DNA from: Arthrobacter sp. NicSoilC5
GTDB lineage: Bacteria > Actinomycetota > Actinomycetes > Actinomycetales > Micrococcaceae
Reading direction: 5' to 3'
DNA length: 64,000 nt
Assembly (NCBI RefSeq): GCF_019977395.1
Contig: NZ_AP024660.1
Location: forward strand, 3,286,001-3,350,000
Part shown: one piece after another, positions 35,929 to 44,106 of the stretch
Numbering within the stretch: the stretch's first letter is position 1
How the letters are laid out: each line of letters begins with the position of its first letter
The notes under the pieces: model-generated
Seen by the model: only the letters and a program-made list of their open reading frames with translations
What the model was told of the DNA's origin: nothing
The model's database searches: none
Made by a program: the position numbers and the translations under genes

Positions 35929-37296
35929 ATGACCGCAGGTCCCAGTCCGGTGACGCCGTTGTCCCCGGACGCCATATCAGTTCCCGTATCCACCGAACAG
36001 GGCACGCAGAATGCCCGCCGGGCAGCAGTCGCCAGCTTCATCGGCAGCACCCTCGAGTACTACGACTTCTTCATCTACGGCTCAGCCTCGGCACTGATCT
36101 TCAACAAGATCTTCTTCCCGGGCATCGACCCCGCCCTCGGCATGGTCCTTTCCATGGCCACCATTGGTATCGGCTACGTGGTGCGGCCCCTGGCTGCCGG
36201 CGTGATTGGCCACTTCGGCGACCGGATCGGGCGCCGGCAGATGCTGGTCCTGACGCTGGTCCTCATGGGAGTGGCCACGTTCCTGATCGGCTGCCTTCCT
36301 CCGGTGTCCGCCATCGGTGCCGCCGCGCCGGTCCTGCTGGTCCTCCTGCGCGCGCTGCAGGGAGCCTCGGCCGCCGGCGAATCAGTCGGTGCCGTCACCA
36401 TGACCATGGAACACGCCCCCACCCACAAGCGGGCCTTCTACGCCAGCTGGGTCAACACCGGAGCGGTGGCAGGCATCATGCTGGCGTCGCTGGCATTCCT
36501 TGGTGTTTCGCTCCTGCCGCAGGACGACCTGCTCGCGTGGGGATGGCGCCTGCCGTTCCTTGCCAGCATCCTGGTGGTCGCGGTGGGTCTGTACATCCGT
36601 CTCCGCCTCCCGGAATCGGAAGTGTTCGAGGCCGCCAAGGAGGAGGACCACAAGCACGAACTGCCCATCAAGGTGGTCCTGCGCGACCACTGGGCCACGA
36701 TCCTGAAGGTGATCCTCTTCGGCCTGTGGAGCGTGGTTTCCTCGGTGTTCGCGGCCTTCGGGCTGGCCTACGCCGGCAAGCTCGGGGTTCCCGCGGCCAT
36801 CATGCTCACGGTCACCATCGTCACCGCGGCCCTGGGCATCATCGTCCAGCCGTACGCCGGCATCCTGGCGGACCGGATCGGACGCAAGCCGGTGTTCATT
36901 ACCGGCAACATCGTCTGCGCAGGGGCAGTCTTTGCCTTCTTCTGGTCGATCAGCGCGGGCTCCATCCCGCTGATCTTCGCCACGGCCATCCTCTTCATGA
37001 CCGTCGGCTACGGCATGGTCAACCCGCTCGGCCCTTCCATGACCGCGGAAATGTTCGAGACCAGGATCCGCTACACCGGAGCAGCCACTGCCTCCCAGCT
37101 GGGGCTCGTCGTCACCGGTTTCGCCCCCGCCATTGCCGCCGCCATCGTCCAGCCCGGCCCTGACGGCTGGTTGCCCGTTGCCGTCTTCACGGCCGCCTGC
37201 TGCCTGGTCTCCGCCGTCGTGACCGCCGTGTGGGTCAAGGAGACCTACCGGACCAGGACCGAAGACCTCGGCAAGCGGCCCGTCCAGGCCGCCTGA
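35929..37296 (+). CDS. MFS transporter, metabolite:H+ symporter (MHS) family
   Basis: A 455-residue, 12-helix transporter. The MHS signature STLEYYDFFIYGSAS opens the first helix, GDRIGRRQMLVLTL is the loop 2-3 motif, and RALQGASAAGESVGA follows. A second conserved loop motif (ADRIGRKPVF) is present. MHS members take up organic acids and osmolytes with protons. It heads an operon with a CocE-type hydrolase and a DUF3237 protein, so an ester- or acid-containing substrate is likely. Confidence 0.92.
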   Translation: MTAGPSPVTPLSPDAISVPVSTEQGTQNARRAAVASFIGSTLEYYDFFIYGSASALIFNKIFFPGIDPALGMVLSMATIGIGYVVRPLAAGVIGHFGDRIGRRQMLVLTLVLMGVATFLIGCLPPVSAIGAAAPVLLVLLRALQGASAAGESVGAVTMTMEHAPTHKRAFYASWVNTGAVAGIMLASLAFLGVSLLPQDDLLAWGWRLPFLASILVVAVGLYIRLRLPESEVFEAAKEEDHKHELPIKVVLRDHWATILKVILFGLWSVVSSVFAAFGLAYAGKLGVPAAIMLTVTIVTAALGIIVQPYAGILADRIGRKPVFITGNIVCAGAVFAFFWSISAGSIPLIFATAILFMTVGYGMVNPLGPSMTAEMFETRIRYTGAATASQLGLVVTGFAPAIAAAIVQPGPDGWLPVAVFTAACCLVSAVVTAVWVKETYRTRTEDLGKRPVQAA

Positions 37297-37334
37297 GCGA
37301 CAACCCAGCCCATACCCAAACGAAAGGCACGCAC

Positions 37335-39080
37335 GTGCGCTACCCGGTCGTCGTCGACGGCGATGTTGAAGCAACCATGACCGACGGAACCATCCTCCGG
37401 TCCACCGTTTACCGGCCGGACGCGCCGGGCAGCACCTTCCCGGTGCTGCTCACGCGCACTCCCTATGGGCGGGACCTGGCGGTCAACTCGGCGTACTTCA
37501 ATCCTGTGACCGTTGCGGCGGCCGGGTATGTGGTGGTGATGCAGGACTGCCGCGGCAGGTTCGGCTCCGATGGCAGGTTTGAGCCTTCGGTCAATGAAGC
37601 GTCCGACGGCGCCGCGACAGTGGAGTGGGCCGCCCGCCTTCCATGGTCCAACGGCCGCGTGGGCATGTGGGGCCGGTCCTACTTCGCGGAAACCCAGTGG
37701 CGTGCCGCCCGGTACGCCCCGGCCGGGCTGCAGGCCCTGGCTCCGGGTGTCTCGGCGGGCGGCAATGCCAACAACGGCGCCCTGTACCGGGGCGGTGCCC
37801 ACGAGCTGGGCAGCCGCCTTGCCTGGGGTCACGGCTCGATTTCCCTGAATGAGCTCATGCGTGAACACCGTGACGATCCCGAGCGGCGCGCCAAGGAGCT
37901 CCAGGAATGGCTGGCCCTGGACGCCGGCTTTGCCGACGGCTCCTGCTACCGCGTCCTGCCGCTGCGGGACCTGGAACCCCGGCTCGGCACTTTCGTGCGC
38001 AACGAGGTGGCGCCGTCCGCGGGCGAGGGCCCCGGAAGTGAGTTCTGCCGGCTGTGGGATTCCGCCTCCGACGTTGCCGTGCCGCTGCCAACCCTGCACA
38101 TCGGCGGCTGGTTCGACATCTTCGCCCCCAACACCCTGGACCAGTACCGCCGCCAGGCGGCCCTCAGCCGTACCCGCCGCGGCATCGAGCCGCGCCTCAT
38201 CCTGGGGCCCTGGACGCACACCAACCTCTCCGGCGGCTACGCGGACATCCACTTCGGGGCGGCCGCTTCCGCCGGCATCGTCGATGGCCGCGGAGATCTG
38301 TCGTCCCTCCACACCGCGTGGTTCGACGAGGTCCTTAAGGGGGACGGAGAGGCCATTGCCGCGGTCCCCAAGGTGCTGCTGTACTTCCTGGGCGAGAACC
38401 GGTGGCGTGGCTTCGATGACCTGCCGGCCCCTTCGCGGCAGAGGTCGTGGTTCCTTGCCGCTGAGGGGGATTTGCTGGACCAGGCGGGCGCGGACGGAAC
38501 CGTGGGGTACGCCTACGATCCGCTTGATCCGGTACCCACCACCGGCGGTGCCACCATGCTGGCCGGCGCGTTCCCCGCGGGCCCGGCACGGCAGGACGCC
38601 GTGGAGGCGCGGGCCGACGTCGCCGTCTTCACCACCGGGCCCTTCACCGAGGCCACGACCATTTTCGGCGCTGTCACCGGCACCCTGTTCGCCTCATCCA
38701 GCGCCGTGGACACGGACTGGGTGGTCCGGCTCTGCAGGGTGTCGGCGGACGGGGTCTCTCTGGGCATTGCCGACGGGATTGTCCGGGCGTCCTGGCGCGA
38801 CGCCTATGCGGAAACCGGGCTGTTCAAGGAGGGGTGCCCGCCGTCCCCCATCGAGCCGGACCGGGTCTACGAGTACACCATCTCCCTCTGGGAGACGGCG
38901 CTGACCTTTGCGCCGGGGGAGCGGCTGCGCGTGCAGGTCACCTCCAGCTGCCATCCGCGCTGGGACCGGAACCTCAATACCGGCATGCTGGCCTATGACT
39001 CGGGGGCGGCTGTCACCGCCAACCAGCGGATCCACGTGGGCGCCGCCTTCCCCAGCCGCCTGACGGTGGGGATCCTGTGA
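37335..39080 (+). CDS. CocE/NonD family hydrolase
   Basis: A 581-residue protein from a GTG seven bases after AAAGG. It has the X-Pro dipeptidyl peptidase (S15)/cocaine esterase architecture: an alpha/beta hydrolase with VVVMQDCRGRFGSDG, nucleophile Ser115 in WGRSYFAETQ and His in ILGPWTHTNLSGG. The C-terminal jelly-roll domain includes RLRVQVTSSCHPRWDRNLNT. No signal peptide. Family enzymes cleave esters or amides of aromatic acids. The PaaX regulator and MHS transporter next to it fit uptake and hydrolysis of such a compound; the substrate is unknown. Confidence 0.88.
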   Translation: MRYPVVVDGDVEATMTDGTILRSTVYRPDAPGSTFPVLLTRTPYGRDLAVNSAYFNPVTVAAAGYVVVMQDCRGRFGSDGRFEPSVNEASDGAATVEWAARLPWSNGRVGMWGRSYFAETQWRAARYAPAGLQALAPGVSAGGNANNGALYRGGAHELGSRLAWGHGSISLNELMREHRDDPERRAKELQEWLALDAGFADGSCYRVLPLRDLEPRLGTFVRNEVAPSAGEGPGSEFCRLWDSASDVAVPLPTLHIGGWFDIFAPNTLDQYRRQAALSRTRRGIEPRLILGPWTHTNLSGGYADIHFGAAASAGIVDGRGDLSSLHTAWFDEVLKGDGEAIAAVPKVLLYFLGENRWRGFDDLPAPSRQRSWFLAAEGDLLDQAGADGTVGYAYDPLDPVPTTGGATMLAGAFPAGPARQDAVEARADVAVFTTGPFTEATTIFGAVTGTLFASSSAVDTDWVVRLCRVSADGVSLGIADGIVRASWRDAYAETGLFKEGCPPSPIEPDRVYEYTISLWETALTFAPGERLRVQVTSSCHPRWDRNLNTGMLAYDSGAAVTANQRIHVGAAFPSRLTVGIL

Positions 39081-39544
39081 GGACGCCCGCCCCGCCGCCG
39101 CTGGAGTTCCTCGCCCAGCTCAGCGTCAACGTGCAGGCGCCCATCGACGCCGGGCCCGCCCCCACCGGCCACCGCAGGATTGTGCCGATCACCGGGGGTA
39201 CCGTAACCGGGCCCTCGCTCACCGGCACAGTGCTGCCCGGCGGTGCCGACTTCCAGCTCCTGCACAGCCCGGAACTGACCGAGCTCGACGCCCGCTATAT
39301 GCTCGAAACCAGTGACGGGGCATTGATCCACGTGCACAACAGCGCCTTGCGGCATGGCTCGGCGGCGGACATCGCCAGGCTCAACCGTGGCGAAGCGGTG
39401 GATCCGGCCGCCATCTACTTCCGGTGTTCACTCCGGTTCTCCACGGCGTCCGAAGAATGGTCGTGGCTCAACCACGTGGTTGCCGTCGGTACCGGCGAGC
39501 GGTACCAGGACGCAGTGAGGATCGCCGTCTTCATCGTCCGCTGA
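39077..39544 (+). CDS. DUF3237 family protein
   Basis: A 155-residue protein overlapping the hydrolase stop (GTGA). The pattern matches DUF3237: an early VNVQAPIDAG, then RRIVPITGGTV-type loop, LDARYMLETSDGALIHVHN, and FSTASEEWSWLNHVVAVGTG. The fold is beta-rich and the biochemical role is undetermined. It is often found in small-molecule catabolic operons, as here. It is the last gene of the PaaX-linked operon. Confidence 0.85.
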   Translation: MRTPAPPPLEFLAQLSVNVQAPIDAGPAPTGHRRIVPITGGTVTGPSLTGTVLPGGADFQLLHSPELTELDARYMLETSDGALIHVHNSALRHGSAADIARLNRGEAVDPAAIYFRCSLRFSTASEEWSWLNHVVAVGTGERYQDAVRIAVFIVR

Positions 39545-39640
39545 CGCCGTTACGGAAGGGTTGTCGTCCCCGGGCTCCATTCCTGCTCCGCGCCCCACAG
39601 CGGTTTCCCGAATGCACCCCGGCGGGGATGGCAGGCAGAT

Positions 39641-39659
39641 GCGTGTGGACTAAACACGC
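39641..39659. repeat. small inverted repeat upstream of methyltransferase gene
   Basis: GCGTGT (39641-39646) and ACACGC (39654-39659) form perfect 6-bp arms around GGACTAA. It lies 56 bp before the methyltransferase ATG and could be an operator; nothing identifies the binding protein. Confidence 0.3.
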
Positions 39660-39714
39660 CACCTGGCAACGGCTTCCCGTTGACCCCGCCGTCACCCGGT
39701 GTGAGGATGGCGCC

Positions 39715-40536
39715 ATGAATGAGGTTTCGGCCTTTTATACCGGCCCCGGTCAGCTTTTGGCGGCCATCAGTTCTGCCCTGGATGCGGCCGGCGTGGACCG
39801 TACGGCGCTGCGGCCGGCCGACCTCGCTGCTGTCGACGAATTCCATATCCGTGGACGCAGGGCGACGCTGGAAATCATCGAAGCGCTCGGCCTTACTGCA
39901 GATTCCCAAGTGCTCGATCTCGGCAGCGGATTGGGCGGCCCCGCCCGGACGCTCGCCGAGATGACGGGGTGCACGGTGACCGGGGTGGACCTGACACCCG
40001 AGTTCTGCCAGGTAGCGACGGCGCTTTCGGAGTGGACAGGCTTGTCCGGCCGCACCCGCTTCCACGTTGGGGACGCCACAGCCACCGGCCTTCCGGACGA
40101 GTCTGTGGATGCCGCAATGACCGTGCATGTGGCGATGAACATCCCGGACAAGCACGCGCTGTATGCCGAGGCCTTCCGGGTCCTGCGGCCCGGCGGCAGG
40201 TTCGTGGTTTACGACGTGCTGCAGGGTGAAGGCGGCGAGGTTCACTACCCGGTGCCATGGGCCGCCGACCCCTCAACGAGCTTTCCCGCGACCCTGGAGG
40301 ACATGCGCCGGCTCCTCCCTGCGGCAGGTTTCGACGTTATCTCTGAGCTCGACTCCTCGGACGAAAGCCTTTTCTGGTTCCAGCACATGCGTGCCAAAAT
40401 CCAGCGGGAAGGGCCACCACCGGTGACCTTCGCGACCTTCCTTGGCGACAGCTTCGCGCAGATGACAGCAAACCAGGTGACCAACCTCGCCGAGCGGCGC
40501 ATCCGGACGGTCATGTTCGTGTGCTCGCGGCCGTGA
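39715..40536 (+). CDS. SAM-dependent methyltransferase (class I, sarcosine/UbiE-like)
   Basis: A 273-residue enzyme starting MNEVSAFYTGPGQ; the upstream open frame has no similarity. Motif I is VLDLGSGLGGPART, post-I is TGVDLTPEFCQVATAL, and the middle region DGSV-like stretch is LPDESVDAAMTVHVAMNIPDK. This arrangement is close to glycine/sarcosine methyltransferases and UbiE-type enzymes. It stands alone between the PaaX-linked operon and the lower-GC block. The substrate is unknown. Confidence 0.85.
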   Translation: MNEVSAFYTGPGQLLAAISSALDAAGVDRTALRPADLAAVDEFHIRGRRATLEIIEALGLTADSQVLDLGSGLGGPARTLAEMTGCTVTGVDLTPEFCQVATALSEWTGLSGRTRFHVGDATATGLPDESVDAAMTVHVAMNIPDKHALYAEAFRVLRPGGRFVVYDVLQGEGGEVHYPVPWAADPSTSFPATLEDMRRLLPAAGFDVISELDSSDESLFWFQHMRAKIQREGPPPVTFATFLGDSFAQMTANQVTNLAERRIRTVMFVCSRP

Positions 40537-40632
40537 TTAAGGGGCCAAGCCCCGCCACCCAGTTGCACAGCTTCCGCCGGCCTTCAGCCTTTACTCGCAG
40601 CCGTGTGCTGCGGGGCTCCAGCCTTTGTGCGG

Positions 40633-40660
40633 TGTCTCAAAACCCTAGGGTTTTGAGGCG
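40633..40660. repeat. 28-bp palindromic serine-recombinase-like site, left
   Basis: TGTCTCAAAACCC (40633-40645), central TA, then GGGTTTTGAGGCG (40648-40660). The inner 22 bases are a perfect palindrome. 13+2+13 with a 2-base centre is the geometry of a serine-recombinase crossover site. Related half-sites occur at 40664 and at 43.88-44.03 kb. Confidence 0.55.
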
Positions 40661-40663
40661 CTT

Positions 40664-40676
40664 GGGTTATGAGACA
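40664..40676 (-). repeat. half-site of the TGTCTCA repeat, left
   Basis: GGGTTATGAGACA; its complement TGTCTCATAACCC matches the left arm of the adjacent palindrome at 12 of 13 bases. The 11 bases GTTATGAGACA recur in the same orientation at 44018-44028. Confidence 0.55.
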
Positions 40677-40757
40677 CATGTAGGGCTGCTGTCCTGTAAG
40701 GGGATCTCTCATCGGGCGCATCCGACTGCCTCTCACCGCCAACAGAACAACACCAAG

Positions 40758-41321
40758 TCAGTAATCGGGGCGGATCCAATCCGTAATCGGCAGGAACTCG
40801 GGCTTGATCCCTGGATCCAGCTGCACTCCAGTCTTCACTTCAGTCAGAATGGTAATGTCTCCCAGCACGGCCAGTTTCTCGATGATTCCTGTGGACCGAT
40901 TAACTACAGCCGTGGCCCGAAAAGCTGGGTCTTCAACATGCTCAAATGTGATCAGCAGCGACCGCCGGCCGACCTCCTGAAGGAGCATCGGGTAGAAGCT
41001 CTCACTGCGCCGACCCCACATAAGCAGCGATTCCGGATAAAGCATCTGGACCGGCTTCGGCATACCGCGGGGAAATGCAATTTCCATCGACGCCTCCCCA
41101 TCCTGTAAGAGCCAGGTGCCCGCTGCCGATGACCGCCTGCCGCGGTCGTCAATCAGATGCCACTCTTGCGCATTCGCATCAAGCTCGGCGACAAACTGAT
41201 AGTTGCTCTGCCCGGACTGCCTGACACCTTGTGCCCGCGCGGACCTGTGCGTTCTCAAGGCCACGATTTCATCGAGCACACTGGGACTATCGCTCCGGCC
41301 AAGGACCTTATCAAGGTTCAT
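40758..41321 (-). CDS. hypothetical protein, 187 aa
   Basis: I do not recognise it. The 187-residue soluble protein starts MNLDKVLGRS and has mixed alpha/beta character, with IAFPRGMPKPVQMLYPESL and a C-terminal strand-rich part. No motif, signal peptide or membrane segment stands out. Base composition is lower in GC than the flanking operons, as in the whole 40.6-44.0 kb block. It is the largest gene of that block. Confidence 0.65.
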   Translation of the reverse strand: MNLDKVLGRSDSPSVLDEIVALRTHRSARAQGVRQSGQSNYQFVAELDANAQEWHLIDDRGRRSSAAGTWLLQDGEASMEIAFPRGMPKPVQMLYPESLLMWGRRSESFYPMLLQEVGRRSLLITFEHVEDPAFRATAVVNRSTGIIEKLAVLGDITILTEVKTGVQLDPGIKPEFLPITDWIRPDY

Positions 41322-41547
41322 ATCCCATCCTGATCACAGAACAACAGCGAAGAGAAGTACTGACCGACCACGTCGGCAGGCGAACTGTCTGTGACCACTC
41401 GATCTAAACGTTCCAGGCATCCGGAAAAGAGACGGCTCGTGGGCGATGCCAGGTACGGTTAGGAATGCCCAATCGCCGTTGCCCAGGGAAGAAAAACGCC
41501 GGGCGCTGCCCAACCTTTGGTTACGGTTGTCCACGTTCTGCGCGGCG

Positions 41548-41655
41548 TCAGAACCAGTGCCAGACGTCCCTCATAAGCCAGACCAAGAACATGGCGAAAA
41601 GAGACGGCGGAATCAGGTAGAGCACCCAGTTGTCGTGCCATTTTCGTTTCGCCAT
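41548..41655 (-). CDS. small membrane protein, 35 aa
   Basis: A 35-residue open frame with a strong GGGAGGA ribosome site eight bases ahead of the ATG. It starts MAKRKWHDNW, then one hydrophobic helix (VLYLIPPSLFAMFLVWLM), and ends RDVWHWF. The clean site, basic start and single helix support a real small membrane protein. The function is unknown. Confidence 0.55.
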   Translation of the reverse strand: MAKRKWHDNWVLYLIPPSLFAMFLVWLMRDVWHWF

Positions 41656-41810
41656 TGTTCTTCCTCCCTTCGATGCCACTCTATGAGTGGTCGACATCCT
41701 CCGGTAGGTAGAAGGCACCGTGCACGATGACCGATCCCCAACTGGACACCTCTGGGGCATCGCCAACGGGGAAGCTGTGCGCACGACTTCGTCGGTGCAA
41801 TACTGCGTTG

Positions 41811-42044
41811 ATGAACATCCTGGAGTGGTGGCCTCTAGTCGATGCGGAAACACGCGACTGGCTCATCGAGCACAACGGCGAGCCGTTGCCGCCGAATGTA
41901 ATTGCCAACATCATGGCGGTTACGGGTGGCACGACCGATTCTGAGTGGTGGGCTGGCGAAGCAGCAGACGGTCCCCAGCTTTCCGACGAGGCTGTGGATT
42001 GGATCGAGGCTGTCGCCAACGACGAGGAGCCGACTACCGGCTGA
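41811..42044 (+). CDS. hypothetical protein, 77 aa
   Basis: Starts MNILEWWPLVDAETRDWLI; the frame is open to 41727, but this start is more natural. It is a small acidic protein rich in Trp and Asp/Glu, with LIEHNGEPLPPNVIA and a helical end (LSDEAVDWIEAVAND). No known family is recognised. It lies in the lower-GC block. Confidence 0.55.
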   Translation: MNILEWWPLVDAETRDWLIEHNGEPLPPNVIANIMAVTGGTTDSEWWAGEAADGPQLSDEAVDWIEAVANDEEPTTG

Positions 42045-42158
42045 AATCTTCTGCCCCGTCCCGGTGAGGGATCGACCTACGGGACAAGCGTCAGGGTCAC
42101 GGGGGACGCCGCAAGCGACTCGCGCCCAATATGGTGCATTGCCGTTTAGGCTGCGGGT

Positions 42159-42290
42159 ATGAAACCCCGCGGAATTCTCATTGCTGCTCTCGTCCTGGTA
42201 GTAGTCGTGGTTGCCATAATTGTGGCTTGGGCAAGTTTCGGTGGCCGCCCAACACTCATGAGCTCCACGGCGTTCACCACTGCCCGGTGA
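42159..42290 (+). CDS. very small membrane protein, 43 aa (tentative)
   Basis: Open frame of 43 residues, starting MKPRGILIAALVLVVVVVAI: a short basic start, then one hydrophobic helix, then a polar tail. The ribosome site is weak. It fits a small single-helix or signal-anchored protein, but chance cannot be excluded. Confidence 0.35.
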   Translation: MKPRGILIAALVLVVVVVAIIVAWASFGGRPTLMSSTAFTTAR

Positions 42291-42372
42291 CCGAGACTTC
42301 ACTGAACGGCTATAGGGACTCCCAGAAAAATCGGGATGTTCAACAATCTAGGTTGAAGCTAGGCTTCAGCAG

Positions 42373-42780
42373 ATGAACGAGCACGCGGTTCCTAGTCCTG
42401 CCGACGGGTACTTGTTTGAGTTCAAAGGAAAGCACCCTCTTCGTGAGACAGCCCGCTGGGTATCTGGCGTCGGTTTGGTTTGCGCGGGAGTGGCCATCGC
42501 AATCATAGGGACCGCCTTCCATTCCTACTTGTCCATGCCGCTTGGGATTGCCGTAGCGGTTCTCGGTGCCATCATGCTTGTCTTGTACGCGCTGACAAAG
42601 GGCCGAACGAAGGCTGCGACTGCTGCTTCTGACCGGGCTGGCAAGCGCCATGTGAAGAATGGAAGCACCGGACCGCACTCCGTCGCAGCGGATCTTGCCC
42701 TTCTCGCAGAGCTCTATTCGAGGGGCGCCCTAAGCGCCGAGGAATTTTCCGCAGCCAAACGTCGCATACTCGAAAGCTAA
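42373..42780 (+). CDS. SHOCT-domain membrane protein
   Basis: A 135-residue protein with two hydrophobic helices (about 28-50 and 54-75) and a basic linker. A C-terminal SHOCT motif follows: DLALLAELYSRGALSAEEF then KRRIL. SHOCT domains are short C-terminal oligomerisation elements found on many small membrane and phage-related proteins. The role here is unknown. It is within the lower-GC block. Confidence 0.75.
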   Translation: MNEHAVPSPADGYLFEFKGKHPLRETARWVSGVGLVCAGVAIAIIGTAFHSYLSMPLGIAVAVLGAIMLVLYALTKGRTKAATAASDRAGKRHVKNGSTGPHSVAADLALLAELYSRGALSAEEFSAAKRRILES

Positions 42781-42858
42781 GCATCCACGCTAAAGCCGTC
42801 CGGTAGAGGATCCTTCAGTGGAATGCTGACGCACGTTCAGTCCGGAACGCCGGCTGAT

Positions 42859-43146
42859 TCACAGTCGCCTGCCACGACGATCCCACTCTGCTCGCCGCCT
42901 TTCTTCATCGTCCCAGAAAATGGCATCGTTCCGACGGACTCGGAGAAGGTAAAGGAAATAGGTCGCGTTGACCAGGACGACTGCAGAGTAGATCCATAGT
43001 GCCGCGATGTCCCTATTAGCGGCAGTGGACCTCCAGATTGCCAGGACGGAGAAGCAAAGAACCATCAGGCCTGCTGACCACGCAGAGAGACGCCAACTGC
43101 CACGCGTCATTCTCGGCTGAAGACGCTTACCCTCCGGCTCGGACAT
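42859..43146 (-). CDS. hypothetical membrane protein, 95 aa
   Basis: A 95-residue protein with two hydrophobic helices (about 22-40 and 48-68) and a highly charged C-terminus (DDEERRRAEWDRRGRRL). No family is recognised. It lies in the lower-GC block between the SHOCT gene and a divergent small gene. Confidence 0.6.
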   Translation of the reverse strand: MSEPEGKRLQPRMTRGSWRLSAWSAGLMVLCFSVLAIWRSTAANRDIAALWIYSAVVLVNATYFLYLLRVRRNDAIFWDDEERRRAEWDRRGRRL

Positions 43147-43325
43147 GGCCGCAGCCTACAGCAGTAACTAGTAACCCGATAGGCCGCCCAATTCACGGCA
43201 TTCCTCTGGACACAAGCGCCGTCCGTAAGCCGATCCTCTAGCGGGCAGCAGGTCGGTCTCATAAAGCACAAGCACACCAGGGGTCGGCCAGTACTTATCG
43301 ACCCGGCGAGGATCACAATGGATCT

Positions 43326-43676
43326 ATGGATTTAGCTGGGCACATCGTTCGGGAAATTGATCGCTACTGGGCGAATGAGGTGAATCTTCTCGGTTACTGG
43401 GAGGACGGGCCGGCCACAGTCTGCGTTGTGTATCGCCGAACTATTGACCCCGTGGTGGTGCTGGGACGTCGGCTCGCATTTAACTCAAAAGCCGCGGATG
43501 GCACTATAGAGGGTTTCGCCCGTGATGTGGCCATAAACATGGCGGAGCCAATTGGTCGTGCCACCAGCCGTCCTGATCAACACGGGGTCGTTTGGGTGGG
43601 CGTTCCCATGGACCGCCGGATCCCTGAGCCTCCTAACGAGGTCTTGCAATTTCTGAGGAACGAGGAGCCCAGCTAA
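43326..43676 (+). CDS. hypothetical protein, 116 aa
   Basis: A 116-residue soluble protein starting MDLAGHIVREID. A beta-rich middle (VCVVYRRTIDPVVVLGRRLAF) is followed by a Trp/Val strand (HGVVWVGVPMD). No family is recognised. It is the last gene of the lower-GC block before the right-hand repeats. A GAGG lies far (15 bases) from the ATG. Confidence 0.6.
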   Translation: MDLAGHIVREIDRYWANEVNLLGYWEDGPATVCVVYRRTIDPVVVLGRRLAFNSKAADGTIEGFARDVAINMAEPIGRATSRPDQHGVVWVGVPMDRRIPEPPNEVLQFLRNEEPS

Positions 43677-43881
43677 CTTCCGATTTCTAACGTCCGAGAT
43701 TTCGAGAGGCTAGTACCTGCATCGGAGCGCTGTCCTCGTGCGTCCACCCTGCCCGTAAGCCGGTCGTTTACCGCGCAGCTGGGCAAGCGTTCTTCTTTCA
43801 CAACCGCTGCTGGCCCCCATGCACGTTTACCCCGCACGATGAAATGCACGGTCAAGGTGCCTTAACCGCAACGCTCCGGAT

Positions 43882-43909
43882 TGTCTCGTAAGGCTTGAGA
43901 TGCGAGACG
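43882..43909. repeat. diverged 28-bp palindrome, right
   Basis: TGTCTCGTAAGGC and GAGATGCGAGACG around TT, with 8 of 13 arm positions symmetric. Same 13+2+13 geometry as the left site. Confidence 0.45.
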
Positions 43910-44015
43910 TCTCACCGGCCCCGAATGGGTTTGCGGAGTTGCCCAAGCTCGTGCAGCCAAATGATTCTCGTAACTATGTCGCATAACTACTTGCTTAGCC
44001 CGCTGTACGCACCAT

Positions 44016-44028
44016 TAGTTATGAGACA
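44016..44028 (-). repeat. half-site of the TGTCTCA repeat, right
   Basis: TAGTTATGAGACA shares the 11 bases GTTATGAGACA with 40666-40676 in the same orientation, 3.35 kb away. Confidence 0.5.
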
Positions 44029-44106
44029 ACCTCCGAGCAGCCAATGACGGTCCCCGTCTGGGCCGCCGCACGTCCATTCCCTGGAAACTGAAATCCAGGC
44101 CGCCGC

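Larger units (their letters stand above)
43677..44106. other. 430-bp gap with right-hand recombinase-like repeats
   Basis: No convincing gene. It contains a diverged 28-bp palindrome at 43882-43909 (TGTCTCGTAAGGC, TT, GAGATGCGAGACG) and the half-site TAGTTATGAGACA at 44016-44028. Both are related to those at 40633-40676. A perfect 10-bp palindrome GAGACGTCTC lies at 43904-43913. The MarR gene ends at 44107. Confidence 0.55.

Noticed and set aside
41334..41534. 66-codon minus-strand frame in the island gap
   Set aside because: No ribosome site and no recognisable pattern; treated as noncoding.
43673..43855. 60-codon minus-strand frame near the right repeats
   Set aside because: No ribosome site, no pattern, and it overlaps the end of a better gene.
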